Positions 23,675 through 34,800 of a stretch of DNA of 64,000 bases are shown here, piece after piece. The position numbers were made by a program, and so were the translations under genes. Source of the stretch: Pholis gunnellus (taxonomy: Eukaryota > Chordata > Actinopteri > Perciformes > Pholidae); NCBI GenBank assembly GCA_910591455.2, contig OU342821.1:7006280-7070279 (forward strand). The letters are read 5' to 3'. Each line of letters opens with the position of its first letter. Position 1 is the first letter of the stretch. The notes beneath the pieces are model-generated. The model searched no databases, was not told where the DNA came from, and worked only from the letters and a program-made list of their open reading frames with translations.

Positions 23675-23755
23675 ATGGCCGCAGAAGCCGGAGCGCTGCA
23701 GACTTGGTTTGCTTCCTCCACGTTGACAACACCGCGTCTCGTGCGCTCTCGGTGA
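23675..23755 (+). other. Upstream ORF 1 (26 codons)
   Basis: An ATG at 23675 opens a frame ending at TGA 23753-23755. The context GAGCATGG has G at +4 and G at -3 relative to the ATG, which is a favourable initiation context. The peptide has no recognisable family. If included in the efna5 leader, it would be expected to reduce initiation at 24485. Whether it is transcribed is unknown. Confidence 0.35.
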
Positions 23756-23759
23756 GGTG

Positions 23760-23786
23760 ATGTTGCGGAGCCGCTCGTCAGGGTGA
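23760..23786 (+). other. Upstream ORF 2 (8 codons)
   Basis: An ATG at 23760, five bases after the stop of the first upstream frame, reads eight codons to TGA 23784-23786. It is possible leader uORF material only. No function is claimed for the peptide. Confidence 0.3.
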
Positions 23787-23848
23787 CGTTTTTTACCCGG
23801 AGATTGTTGCGCGTTTACGCAGAGAGAGGTTTGATTTTTCTATTTGTA

Positions 23849-23884
23849 ATGCGTGCGTTTGTTGTTTTTCGGCGGAGGGGATAG
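23849..23884 (+). other. Upstream ORF 3 (11 codons)
   Basis: An ATG at 23849 reads eleven codons, ending in an arginine-rich stretch (F-R-R-R-G), to TAG 23882-23884. It is the last ATG before the efna5 start, about 600 bp downstream. Whether it lies in the mRNA is not determinable here. Confidence 0.3.
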
Positions 23885-24484
23885 AAGCACCCGGGCAGCT
23901 GCGGGTTCAGCCGGAGCTGAAGAAGCTGCCGGTTTGAGTCTTCTTCTTTCGGGCTTCTTCCCGGTTGAGTCACACCGAACAGGAGGAGACAGATCCTAAA
24001 CCGGAGAGCGCGACGCCACAAGGACTGCGTTTCTGCTCTGTTTAACTGTAGTGTTAACATTCATTCTCTGATTTTAAATTTTTTTCCCCCCACTGCGCAC
24101 CTCCTCTCCGGGAAATTAGAGACGAGTTGGAGAAACAGTTTGCTGCGCGGAGCGGAGTTGAGCCGGCTGAAGATTGTTCAGGCAGAAACGCTGTGGCGTT
24201 CTCCCTGCTTCAAGTAGAACTGGTTTTCGAGTGAAGCGTTTGGTGCAAAGTCATTGATCTGACGGTCAAAACGCAGAGGGAGCAGTGAAACGCAGTTTTA
24301 AAAAAAAAAAAAAAGGAGAGAAAGACATTTCATTTAGTTCCAAACACCGAGCGGGGAGCTACACTTGTAAAGCGGACTCTCCTCGCAACATTTCACCGCC
24401 ACATCCGTCATCAGAAACCTTAAACCTGATCCACAGGACAGGGACTGTAACCCATTTGGCTTTCATCGGAGTTCCGGAGCCAAT

Positions 24485-24609
24485 ATGCCGCAGGTGGAAA
24501 TGATCCTCTTCCTCTTCCTCGTCGTAGTGGTGTGCGTGTACGGCCAGGACGCGGCTTCCAAGGTGGTGTCCGACCGCTACGCCGTCTACTGGAACCGGAC
24601 CAACGTCAA
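24485..24609 (+). CDS. efna5: Ephrin-A5, first coding exon (partial gene)
   Basis: Ephrin-A5 is a GPI-anchored cell-surface ligand of EphA (and EphB2) receptors that mediates contact-dependent repulsion and adhesion, for example in axon guidance and topographic mapping. The exon encodes 41 codons plus two bases. Residues 1-20 form a signal peptide with a hydrophobic core (L-F-L-F-L-V-V-V-V), cleavage being expected around Gly20/Gln21. The mature start contains SKVVSDRYAVYWNRTN, where the S-K-V-V-x-D-R-Y-A-V-Y-W-N pattern identifies ephrin-A5 over A1, A2 or A3. The initial M-x-x-V-E-M also matches A5. An N-glycosylation sequon (N37-R-T) sits where the family has one. The start codon has A at -3 and follows a ~600-bp ATG-free stretch. 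The frame meets TAA two bases past the donor, so splicing is required. The receptor-binding core and GPI signal lie in later exons outside the window. The a/b paralogue is not determined. Confidence 0.95.
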
Positions 24610-24615
24610 GTAAGT
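24610..24615 (+). other. efna5: Splice donor of efna5 intron 1
   Basis: GTAAGT follows AA, a full consensus donor after two bases of codon 42 (phase 2). The first base of the next exon completes a lysine or asparagine codon. The phase agrees with the exon 1/exon 2 junction expected for the ephrin-A family. Confidence 0.93.
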
Positions 24616-24953
24616 AACAACTCGCCCGCTCTCACTGCAGGGACGCGCCGGCACACAGGGGGGGCTCCCTGCGCCGACGTTGCCCGCTTGGAAAGCTGCA
24701 CTCAAACCGGGGTTACAGTAGTGTAATCGTTGAGTGACAGCACGCACAGTGTGTACACACTCACGAGCCCCGTTTGGTGCATCACAAGAAGCCCCCCACA
24801 TTGGAGAAGCTTAACAAAACGTCACTTTATATACTTAGAATTTAAAAAGCCAACCTGCCATTTCATCAATTTGTAACAATGCATATATAGAACATCTGCT
24901 TTGCGCTACCACCGTTATGAACTCTTCTCCGGCACACACAAGGTTGACCAAAC

Positions 24954-24957
<4 letters not shown>

Positions 24958-25023
<66 letters not shown>
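24958..25023 (+). repeat. (GT)33 microsatellite
   Basis: 33 uninterrupted GT units begin 348 bp downstream of the efna5 exon 1 donor. It mirrors the CA tracts upstream, so exon 1 is bracketed by long Z-DNA-prone repeats. Confidence 0.97.
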
Positions 25024-25024
<1 letters not shown>

Positions 25025-25925
25025 AGCTCCACTACATCATTTATGTGCTGTCTTCACTGGTCGTTGTATTGTGATGATACAGTTTAATAATCTTCCGTAT
25101 CTGAATCAGCACGAATCCCGCTTTGGATGTGCGCTATTACGCGTTTATGTTCAGTGTCATGCTGCACGTTCGGGTCGAAAAAATGAAACGTATGAGGAGC
25201 GCCCGCAGAGATGCATTCGGCTGCATAATTTGAGTCTCTTCCAGTCTGCTGCCACGGATTCGAATTGACAGAATAGTTTTTGTGCCAAATGGTGATACAT
25301 CCTGTCAGACTATGGATATATTTAGTCTTTGTCAAGTTAAGAGTTGATGTGGTTCATTGTACAGCGGAGCGCTGCTCTTAAGAGTGCTCATAAAGTGTGT
25401 TTTGTTGTTACGGGTGACTCAAAACACGCAGTTCAAAACTTAAGGTTGCGTCGTGTTTTTTATAAAGCCAGTCCGTCCGTCCCCCTAAAAAAAGTTTGTT
25501 CAGATGAGTCCAGATCCTTCAGTTGAAATACCAAATTGACATTTCTCTCCTGAGTGTGTCAGGGCACCTCCCTGGGTGACTCAGTGCTTCACTCTTGGCA
25601 CTCCAGCACATGGTGATATAATGAGTGTGTGTCACTTTTCAGTTGGAATACTTTCGCTGCTGGCGGCAGTTTCGGGCACGAGTTTATTAAATCAACAAAC
25701 AAAAAAAAGAATAGAAGTGTACATCCGCGTTTGGTCGGGGACAATAAACTGGTCTGTTGAGCTGCAGCAGAGGAGTTGAGCTGACGGCATGTTAATGATG
25801 CGAATGCAAATGTTGTGGTGGCTTCAAAGGCCGACAGAGTTCCTGCTCCGCTAACAGACAGAGATCAGAGTCTGATAACAGATTTCTGTCCCACAGAGGC
25901 TGCAGGTTGTTCTTTTCTCTCTCCT

Positions 25926-25930
<5 letters not shown>

Positions 25931-25957
<27 letters not shown>
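25931..25957 (+). repeat. (CT)n microsatellite
   Basis: About 13 CT units within a longer pyrimidine-rich stretch (25910-26060). The overlapping serine/leucine-rich and arginine/glutamate-rich frames on the two strands are artefacts. Confidence 0.9.
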
Positions 25958-26234
25958 CTGGCTTTCAAACAGTTCCCAGTTCTCGAGTCTGGTTTCTTGG
26001 TTGCCATGCTCCCCCATCCAAGTCCCCCCCCCTCTCCCTCCTCAATCTCTTCCTCCCCCCGACCCACGCTGGGGCAGACAATAAGGGGGTACACAGGGGC
26101 ATTTCAGCAGCAGCCAAGGCACAGCGTGGCGCTCGGCCCTGTGAGAGATCCACACATGCTGAGGTCACACACTTGGTAGTAACCAGGCAAGTTGTGGGTT
26201 AAGCAGCGCAGAGGGGACCGTTGTCAGGGTCAAA

Positions 26235-26297
26235 ACCGGGGCAGTACCGCCGGCCATGGGGCCCGGTGGCGGCCCCGGCGCGGCGCCCCGCCTGGGC
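26235..26297. promoter_or_regulatory. GC-rich patch in intron 1
   Basis: In this 63-bp core 55 bases are G or C by direct count, with several CpG and GGCC/GGCGCC words and GGGGCC/GGCCCC arms able to fold back. It lies 1.6 kb into the intron. It could be part of the promoter-associated CpG island or a regulatory element. It contains no ORF or known motif strong enough for a firm call. Confidence 0.4.
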
Positions 26298-27849
26298 TTT
26301 GTCTCTGCAGAATGGGGGGCTAAATAAATGAGTAACTCCTAAATGACTGTCTCCTTTTCTCATTCATGACTTTAATCTAAACCTGACCCCGGCTGTATAA
26401 TGTGTAGGAGAGGGCCGTGCTTAAAGCCTGCCCCCCCCCCCTGACCTGTAGCAGAACCTAACAGTATTCCGTACGAGCTTGCGGGCCCCGGAACCCTGCT
26501 GTTTAATGTAACCATACTCAGTATTGGAGCCCCAGGAACCTGCTGCGGTACAGTCCCAACTTCCAGATGAGCTTTCTTACCCCCCTCTTCTGCCTTCTCT
26601 GCTGCATATTTGACCAAAGTGGGGAGAAATGGCATCCGGAGCAGCAGTCCATACTCAGCCATTCATGAAATCCCCTACAGGAGCTCTGGAATTGAAATGG
26701 GAAGTGAGTCGTGAAAAATGGAAATGCGATGACATTTTCATGTTTTTCTATTGTTTGAAAGGGGCTGAAAGAAACCGCTTTTTTGGGGTAATTTAGATAA
26801 ACATGCGTCAATGTTTGCTGGGCTTTCATCTCGGGAGGGGGGAGGGGGGGGGGCATCTTCCTGCGCTGATGCTTGTTGCTGATTAGGCTCAGACGAGCAG
26901 GAATCTGAGAGGAGGAGCAGGAGGGAGATTTACAGCCCCGAGGATGGCGCTCAGCTTCGCCTGGAGTTTTGAAAAAGCTTCCACTGACAGCGAGTAGCTG
27001 TGCTAGTATAAGCTACTTAATGAAATTAAATGAAACTCCAGAATCAGCGAGCCTCGTTAGCAAGAAAGTGCAGAGACACAGTTGATTGATTGATTGATTG
27101 ACCAACAGGGCTTCAGATAATTGTACCATTTCGGTATTTATCCGTAGTTCCCTCAGTGCAGAGGCTGCAGTAAAAGCTTTTGCATTGTTCGCTCTACTCT
27201 GAGTCAGTCCATTAGTCAAAGTGTGCACATAGTTGCTATGGAGGTTTGGAAAGTCTGGGCACTCTCCTAATTTGGATATATTCCTGAAGAAGATGTGTAA
27301 AGAGTGTACTTGGCAAAGCACTGTTGTGACTCCTTTAAGTCGTAGACCCAGAATGATTTCAGATATTGTCAGAATAATGAAGAGCAATGCGGAGCGGCCG
27401 TAGCAGTATCTACAAAGTTTATAAGCCGAAAGTACAGTGCAGGGTTACTGGGTTCTGCTTACAAGCAGAACATTTATTCATGTTTATAGATCTGTTAGAA
27501 GCCATTTGTAAGAACAACCTTTTTTTGAGAAAAAGTAGACCCCCGCCAGTGGACGGTTCCACCGCCTACCGTCTGAGAAAGAACTGCATTGCGCAACATT
27601 TCCAACTGCAGAATTTATGATTTACTAGCATTAACATTAAACACCTGATGGCTCATTAGAAAGTGAGGAACCCATTTTCAAAAACAAAAAATGAAGGAAT
27701 TAACAACAAATTGTGTACGTGAGGAATAATGTGTAGCTGCTGGTATGTTGTAGCCACTGTCCTATTGACAAGGATAGAGTTAAGTTGTAATAAAATGGTG
27801 AATGAATAGTTTAGAGAAAGCTCAGAGGCTGTGGTGTCAGTAGCTAGTT
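26298..27849. other. Intronic DNA, nothing recognised
   Basis: It contains homopolymer runs (C near 26431-26440, G near 26838-26851) and a (TTGA)5 repeat at 27082-27101. Open frames of up to 124 codons on the minus strand show no family resemblance. Confidence 0.5.
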
Positions 27850-28165
27850 GTTAATGTCTGATCTATTTAGTATTAATAACTTATTTATTAACCCTTTATA
27901 AAGTATTTGAAAGTTGGAAATATAAAAACATTCTCTATAAAGGGATTTAATATGAACACAATCGTTAATAGCTTCTTAAGGACCTTTGAAGTTTGAACAA
28001 ATGATATATTAACGTTAATAAAGCCATTCATTACAATTGATAAACCTTTTTATATTGTGCCTTATCAGATAAGATTCAAGCAAACCAATCATTTTCCCTT
28101 TTTGTGTGATCAATAAAGTGCTATTAACCACTAATAAAGACAGTAGCTACTGCTTATAAAGCCAG
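27850..28165. repeat. AT-rich decayed repeat with TTAATAA / TTATAAAG words
   Basis: Words such as ATTAATAACTTATTTATTAA, CCTTTATAAAG, TTAACGTTAATAAAG, GCTATTAACCACTAATAAAG and GCTTATAAAG recur about every 30-50 bp. I recall similar arrays as common in fish genomes. It looks like a heavily mutated dispersed or tandem repeat without coding content. Confidence 0.5.
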
Positions 28166-30149
28166 TATGAAGTCTGCTGTGTAAGAAAGTGGCAACAAGA
28201 CAGAAACCTCCCAATAAGCACGAGAAATCAAAACCCGTAGAATAATGAAAAACAAAAGCTGTAGCGTTTCGTGGTGGAAAAGCTCATGTAAGAAAAATGA
28301 GTCACAGATGTTCCTTGTCAGCTCCGCCGTCTGTGGCGGCAAACCAAATGATGGCATGAAGAGTATGAGCGGGGTATTTACTGCTGCTCTGACAAGGAGC
28401 TATTAGTGAATTCCCTGCTCACCAGCTATTTAGCTGCTTCATTAAAACCCACCCGGGTCCATATGGTCCGCACGCAGGCGTTGCCGAGGCCCAAGGTGTT
28501 TATTTGCTGCTGATAGGTGGGATCAACGGAGATTCGGGGCCGAGTTCCGTCCCTAATCTCCCAAGCTGTTTGTGTCTCCGACGCCATGGAAACTGATACC
28601 CCTCGTCATCAAAGAGCCTCATTGGGTGGGACTAAGGACCTGACAGCTGGGGAGAGAGGGATTCCAGCATTCAGCGAGAGCACCGTCACCCCAGGGGTTT
28701 CCTTTAATCCTTGATAATGCCCATCCAAAGCTTCCCCCAGCAGATGCAACATATTTCTCCGTAAGACAATCAAAGAATTGTTTCAGAGGCCTGTTTGCAT
28801 GTGTGATATAAGTGTGGCTATTGACTTTAGAAAAGGCCTCTGATGTTCTTAAGTACGTCCGGAAGCTGAGTAGAAAAGACCGTTTGGTTTGTGCTTTTGG
28901 TGGAGGTTCTACCTCAGAAAATGGGAGCAAGCTTCTCGACTTGACACATTTCTTCTCGCATGCAGAGCGACCTCCGCTATTTGCTTTCCCTCCTCTGCTT
29001 CTCTTTTTAATCTCCACTTAAAGAAACAACACTTGATTTTTCCCTCGGTGGCGAGCCGATGTTGTGATAGTTTCCCAGCGGCATTGTGAGTTGCCCCGTT
29101 CGCATTGTTCCCACTGTTTACCCTCGCTTTCCCCTCTCAGCCTTTTTCCCGGGCTCCCTGCCGCTCGGTTCCGCTCGGATTAAAAAAAAACGGGACACAA
29201 AAAAAAAAAAAAAAAAAGGCAAAGCACGTCCAAATATTGACTGGGTCTCAGGACCGCGGCCCTCTCCCAGCGTTGGCACCCAGCGCCTGAAAGGCCGCCA
29301 TTGTTCCGCTCGTACTCAGTGGCCCGTAGCTGGCTTTTAGCTGAGCAGGGAGACACACTGGGAGAAGGAGGGGACGGGCGAGGTGGTGCATATGTTAACT
29401 GAGGTGGGGGTGGGGGGGGGGGGGGATTAGAACAGGAGGGACAATACAGTCGCGGGGGTGAGAGAAACTTCCTCATAAGAGGCCAGAGGCTACGACAGGG
29501 GGACGGTGTGCAGGCCGTGGAGTCCCCCCCGGGGTGGGGTCAGAATGTTTCCACCCTGAGGAAGTGTCAATCACGAAAAGGCATCAAAGAGAGCCGACAG
29601 AATGTGATTTCCTCCGGAGAGGGTTCAGAAAGTATCAATAACCTGAGGATGAGAGGCTTCTTATCTGAGGTTTACCTTCCATTTTATTACAAAGTGCGGG
29701 AGCATTAAGCCTCCTCGCAGCACTTCAGTCTCTCAGCGCCTGAAATGAAAGAGCGCCACATCCCAGATAGGAACACCTCCTTCATATCGCGTCAAGTCCG
29801 CTACCACTCGCTGGACTTTAAATCAGTGGTACCTTGCAGAATGCGCTTAATAAGTCTGAGCTCCGGAGACTCGGCTCTCTGCAGAGGGGGGGAACAGAGG
29901 TCCTGTGGAGACGCCCGTCATTCCCCGTGCTCTCTACGACCCTGCCTGCAGAGAGGAGCTGCCCCAGCCCTCCCTTTTACGCTCCGACTAACAAGGCGAG
30001 GGCCCTCGGGCTGCCGGGGCGTGATTGACAGGAAGTAGTGGGTTGAGGTTTACTAATAAGTGTGGCCGCTTTATTGGTTTACGGCAATGTTTCTCTCACA
30101 GCAACTGCACTGTGGTTACAATCACCGAATTGCAAGTCGGTGCATTTTT
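28166..30149. other. Intronic DNA with homopolymers, no gene
   Basis: A 19-A run lies at 29199-29217 and a G-rich run at 29403-29425 (one T interruption). Nearby sequence (28860-29520) is moderately CpG-rich. The frames that cross these runs (poly-Lys, poly-Pro, poly-Phe) are compositional. No exon is supported. Confidence 0.5.
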
Positions 30150-30900
30150 CTTTTCCGTGACAAGAATTTCCATCTTGAAAGGTATTTTATTGTCACCGTA
30201 CGAGTCGCCAAAGTCTTGTTTTCCATTAGGAGCAACAAATCCGCCAGTGCGGCACGATTCCAAGGGAAGTCAACTTGTTTCAAGAATTTTCTAGAATTTA
30301 GTGTCGGTATGTTGATGCCAGAATCACTGAACTTGCCAATACAGTATTCATTCCCCCAGCTTCTAGAACTGAGTCTCTCTCTATCTTGAAAGAACACTGA
30401 ATAAGGTAAATCACCAAATTGTAAATCAAGAAAAAAAATAACATTACAATGTAGCATTATAACTTAATCAGGTTTCTGATACAAATCATTTTGCTTCGAG
30501 ATTTTAAAAAGAAGAAATACGGCAGACCACAGCCCTAGAATGAAGAAAAGTCACATTTATATCTAGATTTTTTTTTACTTACAATACATTAAACAAATCT
30601 AGCAAGATGACTTCTTTCCAAAGGAAGTCAACTTGTTCTCTTCTTGATCTTGAAAGGAGAGAGAATGAAAGTAAATTGATGCACCAGAGTCACAGAAAAT
30701 CACTTGTGAATTCTACGCATAACTGAATGTCAATGTAGCACACAATCTTCAAACTGCTTTGAATGGAAGTCACTTGTTTCAATAATTGTGTGGAACAGAG
30801 TATCCTCTTGGTCTAGAAAATGAAAATAGGCATAAAAGTAAAAAAAAAAAGATATTATCTTGAAAAAAGGGAAAATGTCCCTAAAATCTTGAAAATTCAC
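30150..30900. repeat. Diverged direct repeats, AAGTCAACTTGTTT type
   Basis: A GGAAGTCAACTTGTT-type word occurs at about 30266 and 30622, with a shortened form near 30766. Each is followed by TCTTGAAA or TCTAGAAA words and an AT-rich stretch. The spacing is irregular (about 360 and 145 bp), so this is probably old internal duplication of a dispersed AT-rich repeat and not a true satellite. Confidence 0.45.
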
Positions 30901-33900
30901 TGAAGCCGTTAGGCAGGTGGAAACAGCTTGAAATAATTCCTAGATTCTTTTTGAAGTATTTAAGATTTTTTTTTAAACTTTTATGGCAAAAGCTACGCGA
31001 TGAGACTCACTGTGTGAGTTTGGCACCCTGTGTTTGATATGTGCGACAGTCAATGGATTAGTGGGGGGAACTCTTTAGGCCTAATCTCACAGTCTCACTC
31101 CGCTGCACAGAGGTTCACTTTTCTGCCGTTTTAATCTTGCCGGGGCTTTCTTTTCTGTGTACCCTGTTTAAATGTGAGTGGTGAAATGGCATCCCCTGTG
31201 TCTTTGTAGGCACCGGTGAGGGTATTAGCAAAGAGGCTCTAAGGGGCTTAAGAGGTCAGCCTTCCCTTTGTGTGGAGACACAAAACACTTCCTGTGGGAC
31301 CCTTCACCCCTCTCTGTTCTCCCCTCAGAAAGCCAGGCCCTGCCTGACCATTCACATTAATCAGCCTTAGCTCCTAATGACTGCAGTAAAGCTTTTAAAA
31401 ACTGCCTCTAAAAAAGGTCCTAAAGAGCCACTAAGCTGCTAACAGACAGGGCAAGGCTGCTGCTGTTTGTCGGGCATCACAGAGTATCAAAGACTGCAGG
31501 GTGGGTGCTCGGCCGTGCTAGAGTCGCTTTAGAGGCTCCTCAACAGCAAAAAAAATAACCAAACAGGAGTTTTCGTAGTTTGTAAAGACGAGAGTGAAGG
31601 CTGTTCATATGCGCTTGAATCTTTGTACTGTAAAATATACAATTTTACCAAGAAATCTTTGAGTGCTATTCCCTCTTCAAGCTATTTTGCTTGATTGCAG
31701 TGCAACTATAGCCATATTGTATGTTTTTTTTTTCTTACTAGTAAATCCTAGAAACAAATTGATTTGTGTTGAAAACAGGTTGAACTAATACACTCTCTGG
31801 TTCCAGCTCTAAAACCGTGACAAAAGCGGTCGCACTTCACAAATAAAGTGATTTATTAACCAAAAAATTAAGTGAGAATAAGTCTGTAGTGAAGGGAGTG
31901 CATGCGTGAAAACGTGCTGCGTGGATGTTGTTGTTAAAAACAAGCAAAAGAAACCCAAAAGCCCCGAGACGGCCATATACTGTACGTGTGTGAGAGGTAT
32001 GCCAGCTGTGGACGGCTGCTGGCTCAGGCTTTATGAACCGGCCGGGCACAGGTGTGTCCAATGCTGCTGATTACACTCAATCAGGTCTGCAGCCCTGGAG
32101 AAAGAAACAGCAGAGGAACCAAACAGAGACAACATGACTTTGATAAAAAGGAGATTTTTTGCAGTGTAGACGTTAAAAGTGCGTTTCAACTCTGTACTTC
32201 AAAGTAGAGAACATATGAGGGGGGGAATGGAGTCAACGGGACTGAGGGAAATCAGCAGTGTTTTCTCTCACATGTTTGGATTATTTAGAAGTGAATGAAT
32301 CCTCCTGTAGCGATTGCTAAGCTTCATTTTCGACTTAATGCTGTTATACGTCTGTGGTTCTGACTTGTTGGCTGCGATGTCTCCTCTGCTTTAGGATAAA
32401 TGGGGGTAATGAGAGAATTGGCACGTCGGGTCGACTGAAATCAGATACAATCACAGCTGAAATGTCAATTGGCTCAAATGCGACCATTTTGACAGCGAGG
32501 GCCAAACCTCCAAGTAAATGTTTCGGGAAGTATATGTGGGTCGCTGTGGCTTTGGAGGGAGGCCTGAAACGCCAAAGTATGTGCACCTCCTCGTCGGGGC
32601 GACGTTTCCTGATTTGAAACGGCTGCTGACTCTTTGCTTTTTGTGTATCTTGGAACAAATTTAGACAAAGCGTGATGCGCGTTGCTTTTCCAGTCAAGAT
32701 TTGGTGAATCACGCGTGATTCACAGAGTCAACACGTACGACAGACAAGTTTTTCTTTCAGACACACAGACGAACCAAAACATGCCAAATATGCTTTGGTG
32801 GGAGACACCGCCGCTGTCTAATTGCTTTTATCCCTCCGGTTCATATGTCTCCTGTAATTATTTGGGTGTGAGGGTTTATCTGATCGTGGTTTGGAGCCGA
32901 ACCACCGCAGACGAGACGCCCGTTTCGCTGTTTTCAGCCTCCCGCAATTGTTGTTATTGTTCTGTATCTGCGTGTGAAGAAGAACAGTTGTTGTTGCATG
33001 AACTTGGTGTGACTTTGCGAGACCTTTCGTGTGGCTCCCAGGTCCGCTGAGACTCAAAAGTGTTTCCCCCTGTGTGATTTCAGCACGCTCGGTGCTTTGC
33101 GACACATGAAATATTAAAAAAAGCTGTTTGTGATCTCACGATAGAGCTCGGACAAACCTTCACACGCAACCATGAGAAATCCAGGTCAGGACTTTATTGG
33201 AGGGGTCGACATCATGTCGGCTTTCCTTTTTTTTCCCGGCCTGCGTTACTTTGGTGATGAATGGCTGCGATTAAATAGTTTTTTTTTTTTTTTTATCATC
33301 GCGCAACTTGAGTTGCCGGGTCTTTAATTGAAATCTCAGACTGCACTGTGTACACTTTCCCCACACGTGGCTGATTTCTCCTCCTCTTCTTCGCCTTTTC
33401 AATGTGGTGTGTGGCGGAGCGGGGAGCACACGGGCAGCCATTTTCCAAATTCGACTCCATTTTGTTTCAGGAAAAAAAAAGAAGTAGGTTACGAATCCTG
33501 GGACGTCACTTGAGTGTTTTCTGATCTTTTCTGATCCCACACTCCTACTCCTGCAAGTAAATCTCCTTCTTTTACAGACACAAAGGACTCCGTAGGAAGT
33601 GTTTTATGTCTTCTACCAAGTTCTTGAAGTCTGATTTTCCCAAAATGGAAAAGAATCCGTATGAGAAGTTAAAATGTGTTTCTGATATCATGTCTTGGTT
33701 ATTTTTCTTGAGTCTAGTGCAGTGACCTGCTAAATTATTTTCTGGTTTTCGTCAAGAGATTTTCAAAATACAGACATTAATTTCTAGAAAATGTTGACTT
33801 TTTTTGTATTTGTATTTCTTTTGTACACAAGTTGAAGACAGCTTTGACCTTTCAGAAGAAAATGTTGATATGAAGCTGGAAATTCTATGATTCTGCATCG

Positions 33901-34369
33901 CGCTGATTGAAGGGATCGCCTGAATTTTGTTGCCACTGAGCCTTATTTCATCATTTTTATATTATCTGTGAAAGGCAGACCAATAAAGCTATTAGCAGCA
34001 CAACAGAAGAAAAAAATATCCACCTTTACAAACAAACCAAACATTCTGCTTTTCTCTTCATAGAAATTTGCTGACGCCAAACAATATGATCTGATTTTAA
34101 AAGTGGTCCGAAAGACGTGATTCAGCTCAGTTGAGAAGTTGACAAGACAATCTAGTTTTCTCTGAACGGATGTTTGCGATATGAGTGACACACTGAATCA
34201 ATCGAACAATCAATTACCTTAAAACAAGTTGAATAATGTAACCCAGTGTGAGACAATTCGTCTTCGTTAAGAGTCGGACAATCCGGAATTAAGGTTTTCC
34301 CGACTTTGCTGAGTCGGCAATTTCGCTGGGACGCCCGTCGCTGATTGACCTACTAACACAATAACGAAG
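30901..34369. other. Intronic DNA, nothing recognised
   Basis: No exon or intact element is seen. T-tracts (33281-33295) and short AT-rich patches occur. The longest open frames (122 codons on each strand near 32344-33050) overlap one another, lack recognisable motifs and are not called. Confidence 0.5.
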
Positions 34370-34800
34370 CCGTGGTGTGTTTGTGCACGAACCCGTCGAT
34401 GTGTGCCGTCCCTGCTGTCCCGTATGCGAGCTGGCACCTTGGCCCGCTCGTATCAGCGGTAGCAGTGCGGCAGCAGCGCGGCGGGGAGCATGCTGGGCAG
34501 ACGCTGCGAGCGCTGATGATCCCCTTTTATGTCTTGGCTCCATCAGGGCCCAGAGTTATTCTAGTGCATAATTGATGGCGGAGTTAGAATAGCAGAAGTA
34601 ATGCGATGAGAGGGTGCAGCCAAGCGGAGCGAGGGATCGCGTGCGTGGGGCTGCAAACATTGCAGGGGACGAGAGGAGGGCATCTGGCGTAACAGGTCCC
34701 AGCGCTGAGCCGACACAGAATGTGCCACCGCCTCAGCCAATCGCAGCGCTCCCCTTCCCGCCAATCAGACGTCTCCACTTTGAGTGGAGTACTACGCTCT
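34370..34800. promoter_or_regulatory. Intronic CpG-rich patch with paired CCAAT boxes
   Basis: This stretch is clearly richer in CpG than its surroundings (GCGGCAGCAGCGCGGCGGGG region near 34465, GAGCGAGGGATCGCGTGCGT near 34629). Near its 3' end are two CCAAT boxes in the same orientation at 34737-34741 (CAGCCAATCGC) and 34761-34765 (CGCCAATCAG), 24 bp apart. That combination is typical of NF-Y-bound promoters. It could be an alternative promoter, an enhancer, or a promoter remnant of an inserted element. No associated exon is recognised. Confidence 0.4.

Larger units (their letters stand above)
23640..24484 (+). promoter_or_regulatory. Likely efna5 promoter and 5' untranslated region
   Basis: This is the stretch between the purine tract and the efna5 start codon. 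Parts are comparatively GC- and CpG-rich (around 23670-23790, 23860-24020 and 24100-24180), as at vertebrate developmental promoters. No convincing TATA box is seen, and the transcription start cannot be placed from sequence alone. An AP-1-type word (TGAGTCA) lies at 23966-23972. Short ATG-initiated upstream frames at 23675, 23760 and 23849 would be in the leader only if transcription starts upstream of them. From 23885 to 24484 I find no further ATG. The start at 24485 would therefore be the first ATG of a transcript beginning after 23850. An intron within the leader is not excluded. Confidence 0.6.

Noticed and set aside
23265..23732. 155-codon minus-strand frame over the promoter
   Set aside because: Its residues come mainly from the CA and GA tracts (Cys-Val and Ser-Leu runs). 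It is antisense to the efna5 promoter with no independent support.
24285..24503. Frame overlapping the efna5 start, Lys-rich
   Set aside because: It has no ATG start (it begins at GTG), runs through an A homopolymer and is out of frame with the ephrin exon. It is leader sequence.
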